Shown here piece by piece: positions 61,912 through 64,000 of a stretch of 64,000 nucleotides of DNA. Origin of the DNA: Vibrio sp. CDRSL-10 TSBA (GTDB lineage: Bacteria > Pseudomonadota > Gammaproteobacteria > Enterobacterales > Vibrionaceae). Location: the NCBI GenBank assembly GCA_039696685.1, contig CP155565.1, positions 1,432,259 to 1,496,258 of the forward strand, written 5' to 3'. The notes below the pieces were generated by a model. It was given only the letters and a program-made list of their open reading frames with translations, was not told where the DNA came from and ran no database searches. Both the position numbers and the translations under genes were made by a program. How positions within the stretch are numbered: position 1 is the first letter of the stretch; each line of letters opens with the position of its first letter.

Positions 61912-62796
61912 ATGAAAATGAAAAAACTCGCAACCTTGATTTCTGCTGCTCTTCTTTCTTCAACCGTTTCTGTTTCAGCTCAGGCTCAGGACACTGTCGC
62001 TATCGTGCTTTCGACGCTGAACAACCCGTTTTTTGTATCGATGAAAGATGGCGCAGAAGCCAAAGCACAGGAACTGGGTTACAACCTGATTGTGCTTGAT
62101 TCACAAAATGACCCGAGCAAAGAGCTGTCGAACGTGGAGGACCTGACTGTTCGTGGTGTGAAAGCGATCCTGATTAACCCAACGGATTCTGACGCGGTTT
62201 CCAATGCTATTCGCATTGCCAACAATTCCAACATTCCGGTTCTGACCCTGGATCGTGGTGCAAGCCGCGGTAAAGTAGTCAGCCACATTGCGTCTGACAA
62301 CGTGGTTGGCGGCGAAATGGCAGGTCACTACATCATGGAAAAAGTGGGTGAGAAGGCAAAAGTGATTCAACTGGAAGGTATTGCCGGTACGTCTGCAGCG
62401 CGTGAGCGTGGTGAAGGTTTCATGAACGCGGTGAATGGCAGCGAAATGCAGCTGATGGCCAGTCAGCCTGCTGACTTCGACCGTACTAAAGGCCTGAACG
62501 TAATGGAAAACCTGCTGGCAGCCAACCCGGATGTCCAGGCTGTGTTCGCACAGAACGATGAGATGGCGCTGGGCGCACTGCGCGCAGTACAGGCGTCAGG
62601 TAAAGACGTCGTTATCGTTGGCTTTGACGGTACTGACGACGGCATCGCCGCGGTTAAACGTGGCAAACTGGCAGCCACTGTGGCTCAGCAACCGGATCTG
62701 ATTGGTGCGCTTGGCGTAGAGACTGCCGATCAAGTTCTGAAAGGTGAACAAGTGGATGAGTACATCCCGGTTCCGCTGAAAATCATCGCTGAATAA
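61912..62796 (+). CDS. rbsB: Ribose-binding periplasmic protein RbsB
   Basis: This encodes 294 residues with a signal peptide ([20 protein letters not shown], cut after AQAQ). The mature protein begins [31 protein letters not shown] and has the ribose-binding residues in [11 protein letters not shown] and [12 protein letters not shown]. It delivers ribose to RbsAC and is a likely chemotaxis ligand carrier. A purine-rich AAGGACG precedes the start. Confidence 0.96.
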   Translation: MKMKKLATLISAALLSSTVSVSAQAQDTVAIVLSTLNNPFFVSMKDGAEAKAQELGYNLIVLDSQNDPSKELSNVEDLTVRGVKAILINPTDSDAVSNAIRIANNSNIPVLTLDRGASRGKVVSHIASDNVVGGEMAGHYIMEKVGEKAKVIQLEGIAGTSAARERGEGFMNAVNGSEMQLMASQPADFDRTKGLNVMENLLAANPDVQAVFAQNDEMALGALRAVQASGKDVVIVGFDGTDDGIAAVKRGKLAATVAQQPDLIGALGVETADQVLKGEQVDEYIPVPLKIIAE

Positions 62797-62820
62797 GCGG
62801 CGTTGATTTGATTGTTGTTA

Positions 62821-62845
62821 CTGCTCTCCCTGTGCGGGAGAGCAG
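62821..62845 (+). other. Stable hairpin after rbsB
   Basis: CTGCTCTCCC and GGGAGAGCAG pair perfectly around TGTGC without a T-run. Hairpins of this kind after a binding-protein gene protect its mRNA and lower expression of the following gene (rbsK). Confidence 0.65.
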
Positions 62846-63010
62846 TGCAGACAGCTTTAATGCTTCTGAGCGGGTAACATCCCCCTTTATGCTGGCGTTT
62901 CGTCTCTGTGGGTTGTCGGTCTTTTCTGCAACAGACTCAAGCATTAAATCTCTCTGTTTCTCAATCATTTATCCATTTTCTTACTTCCTATCAGACTGAG
63001 GATAACCTTT

Positions 63011-63932
63011 ATGAACAAGTTGGTGGTATTAGGTAGTGTCAATGCTGACCATGTTCTTCAAGTGCCTTCATTTCCTCGCCCAGGCGAGACGCTGCACGGT
63101 CGCAACTATCAAGTTATCCCAGGTGGCAAAGGGGCCAATCAGGCCGTAGCGGCTGCCCGTTTGAATGCCGACATCGGTTTTATTGCCTGTGTGGGTGACG
63201 ATCCGTTCGGGATCAATATTCGTGAAAGCTTTAAGCTCGACGGCATGGACATCAGCGCCATCAAGATGCAGCCAAACTGTCCGACTGGCATTGCGATGAT
63301 TCAGGTGTCAGACAGCGGCGAAAACACCATCTGTCTGTCGGCGGAAGCCAACGCCAAGCTGACTGCACAGGTTATTGAAGGCGATTTAGAACGTATTCGC
63401 GCCGCCAATTATCTGCTGATGCAACTGGAAACCCCGATGGATGGAATCGTTGCTGCGGCTCAGGCCGCCAAGCAGGCGCGTACGAACGTGATTCTCAACC
63501 CGGCACCTGCGCAGGCACTGCCGGATGAACTGCTAAGCTGTGTGGATGTGATTACGCCAAACGAAACCGAAGCTGAAGTGCTGACCGGAATCACCGTCAA
63601 TGATGATGAGTCAGCGCAGCAGGCCGCCAATGCTCTGCACGCTAAAGGGATTGAAATCGTGATGATTACCCTGGGCGCTAAAGGTGTCTGGCTGAGCCAG
63701 AAACGGCCGCGGCGAAATTATCCCTGGCTTTCGTGTTCAGGCGACCGATACCACAGCTGCCGGTGATACCTTCAACGGCGCCTTGGTGACTGGCTTGCTG
63801 GAAGATATGCCGCTAGAATCGGCGATTCGTTTTGCCCATGCCGCGGCGGCGATTTCGGTGACCCGATTTGGTGCCCAGACCTCGATTCCGCGCCGCGAAG
63901 AAGTTGAAGCGTTTCTGTCTCAGCAAGCGTAA
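63011..63932 (+). CDS. rbsK: Ribokinase RbsK (one frame break)
   Basis: The corrected length is 306 residues. PfkB-family features: VLGSVNADHVLQVPSFPRPGETL, IPGGKGANQAVAAARL and, after the break, ATDTTAAGDTFNGALVTGL with the catalytic Asp in GDTF. The frame breaks at GAAAC 63700-63704; reading GAAC gives VWLSQNGRGEIIPGFRVQATD. It phosphorylates ribose to ribose 5-phosphate. It ends 63 bp before the likely rbsR start. Confidence 0.95.
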
Positions 63933-63995
63933 GCGAGCGGACAATCGGCAAGTTCTTAGCTTGGGCAGGAAAGCAGAATAAGCGTACAGGAGAAA

Positions 63996-64000
63996 ATGAC
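63996..64000 (+). CDS. Likely start of the next gene (probably rbsR), cut by the window edge
   Basis: AGGAG at 63988-63992 is followed by an ATG at 63996. In Vibrio and enterobacteria rbsR follows rbsK, and the RbsR-type operator before rbsD supports this. Only five bases are visible, so the identity is inferred from order. Confidence 0.5.

Overview
The window looks like part of a Vibrio genome, probably chromosome II of a V. fluvialis/V. furnissii-like species. The evidence is a type VI secretion (T6SS) cluster in the V. cholerae VCA0105-VCA0123 gene order, the rbsDACBKR order, an ERIC element, and GC-balanced metabolic genes broken by AT-rich accessory pieces. The species is an inference from gene order. 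No rRNA, tRNA or CRISPR array was seen.

Layout. 1-4000: AT-rich accessory end with a partial gene, an unknown two-gene cassette and a periplasmic rhodanese, bracketed by inverted copies of a ~170 bp repeat. 4000-11450: small metabolic and transport units (AraC/EamA pair, nucleotidyltransferase, MFS/LysR pair, old-yellow-enzyme reductase, DkgB-like reductase). 11500-17715: an ABC importer operon with an alkaline-phosphatase-superfamily enzyme and a HAD phosphatase, divergent from a GntR/UTRA regulator, probably for an organophosphorus compound. 17718-28621: HAD phosphatase, SulP permease, glutathione transferase, ERIC element, CurA-like reductase with its TetR repressor, pseudouridine synthase, EamA exporter, DmeF-type metal exporter with MarR regulator, LysE exporter and Lrp regulator. 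29009-57778: the T6SS (PAAR, Sel1 protein, tssB, C, E, F, G, fha, tssJ, K, L, clpV, vasH, vasI, tssA, tssM, vasL, vgrG), ending in an AT-rich cargo module: DUF4123 adaptor, LysM effector, and a convergent FGE-fold lipoprotein that may be the immunity protein. 58126-64000: a DUF3012 lipoprotein and the ribose operon.

The most striking signal is not a gene. Twenty-five reading-frame breaks in 23 genes are all explained by the same change, one extra A/T turning GAAC into GAAAC (GTTC into GTTTC on the other strand), and two more such sites appear to hide start codons. In every case removing one base gives a full-length family-like protein. Most other GAAC/GTTC sites are unaltered. GAAC/GTTC is the known motif of partial Dnd phosphorothioate DNA modification, so the breaks may be read-out errors at modified sites and not true mutations. 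Genes below are given with full corrected spans and the break is noted. Those breaks should not be read as pseudogenes until checked against raw reads.
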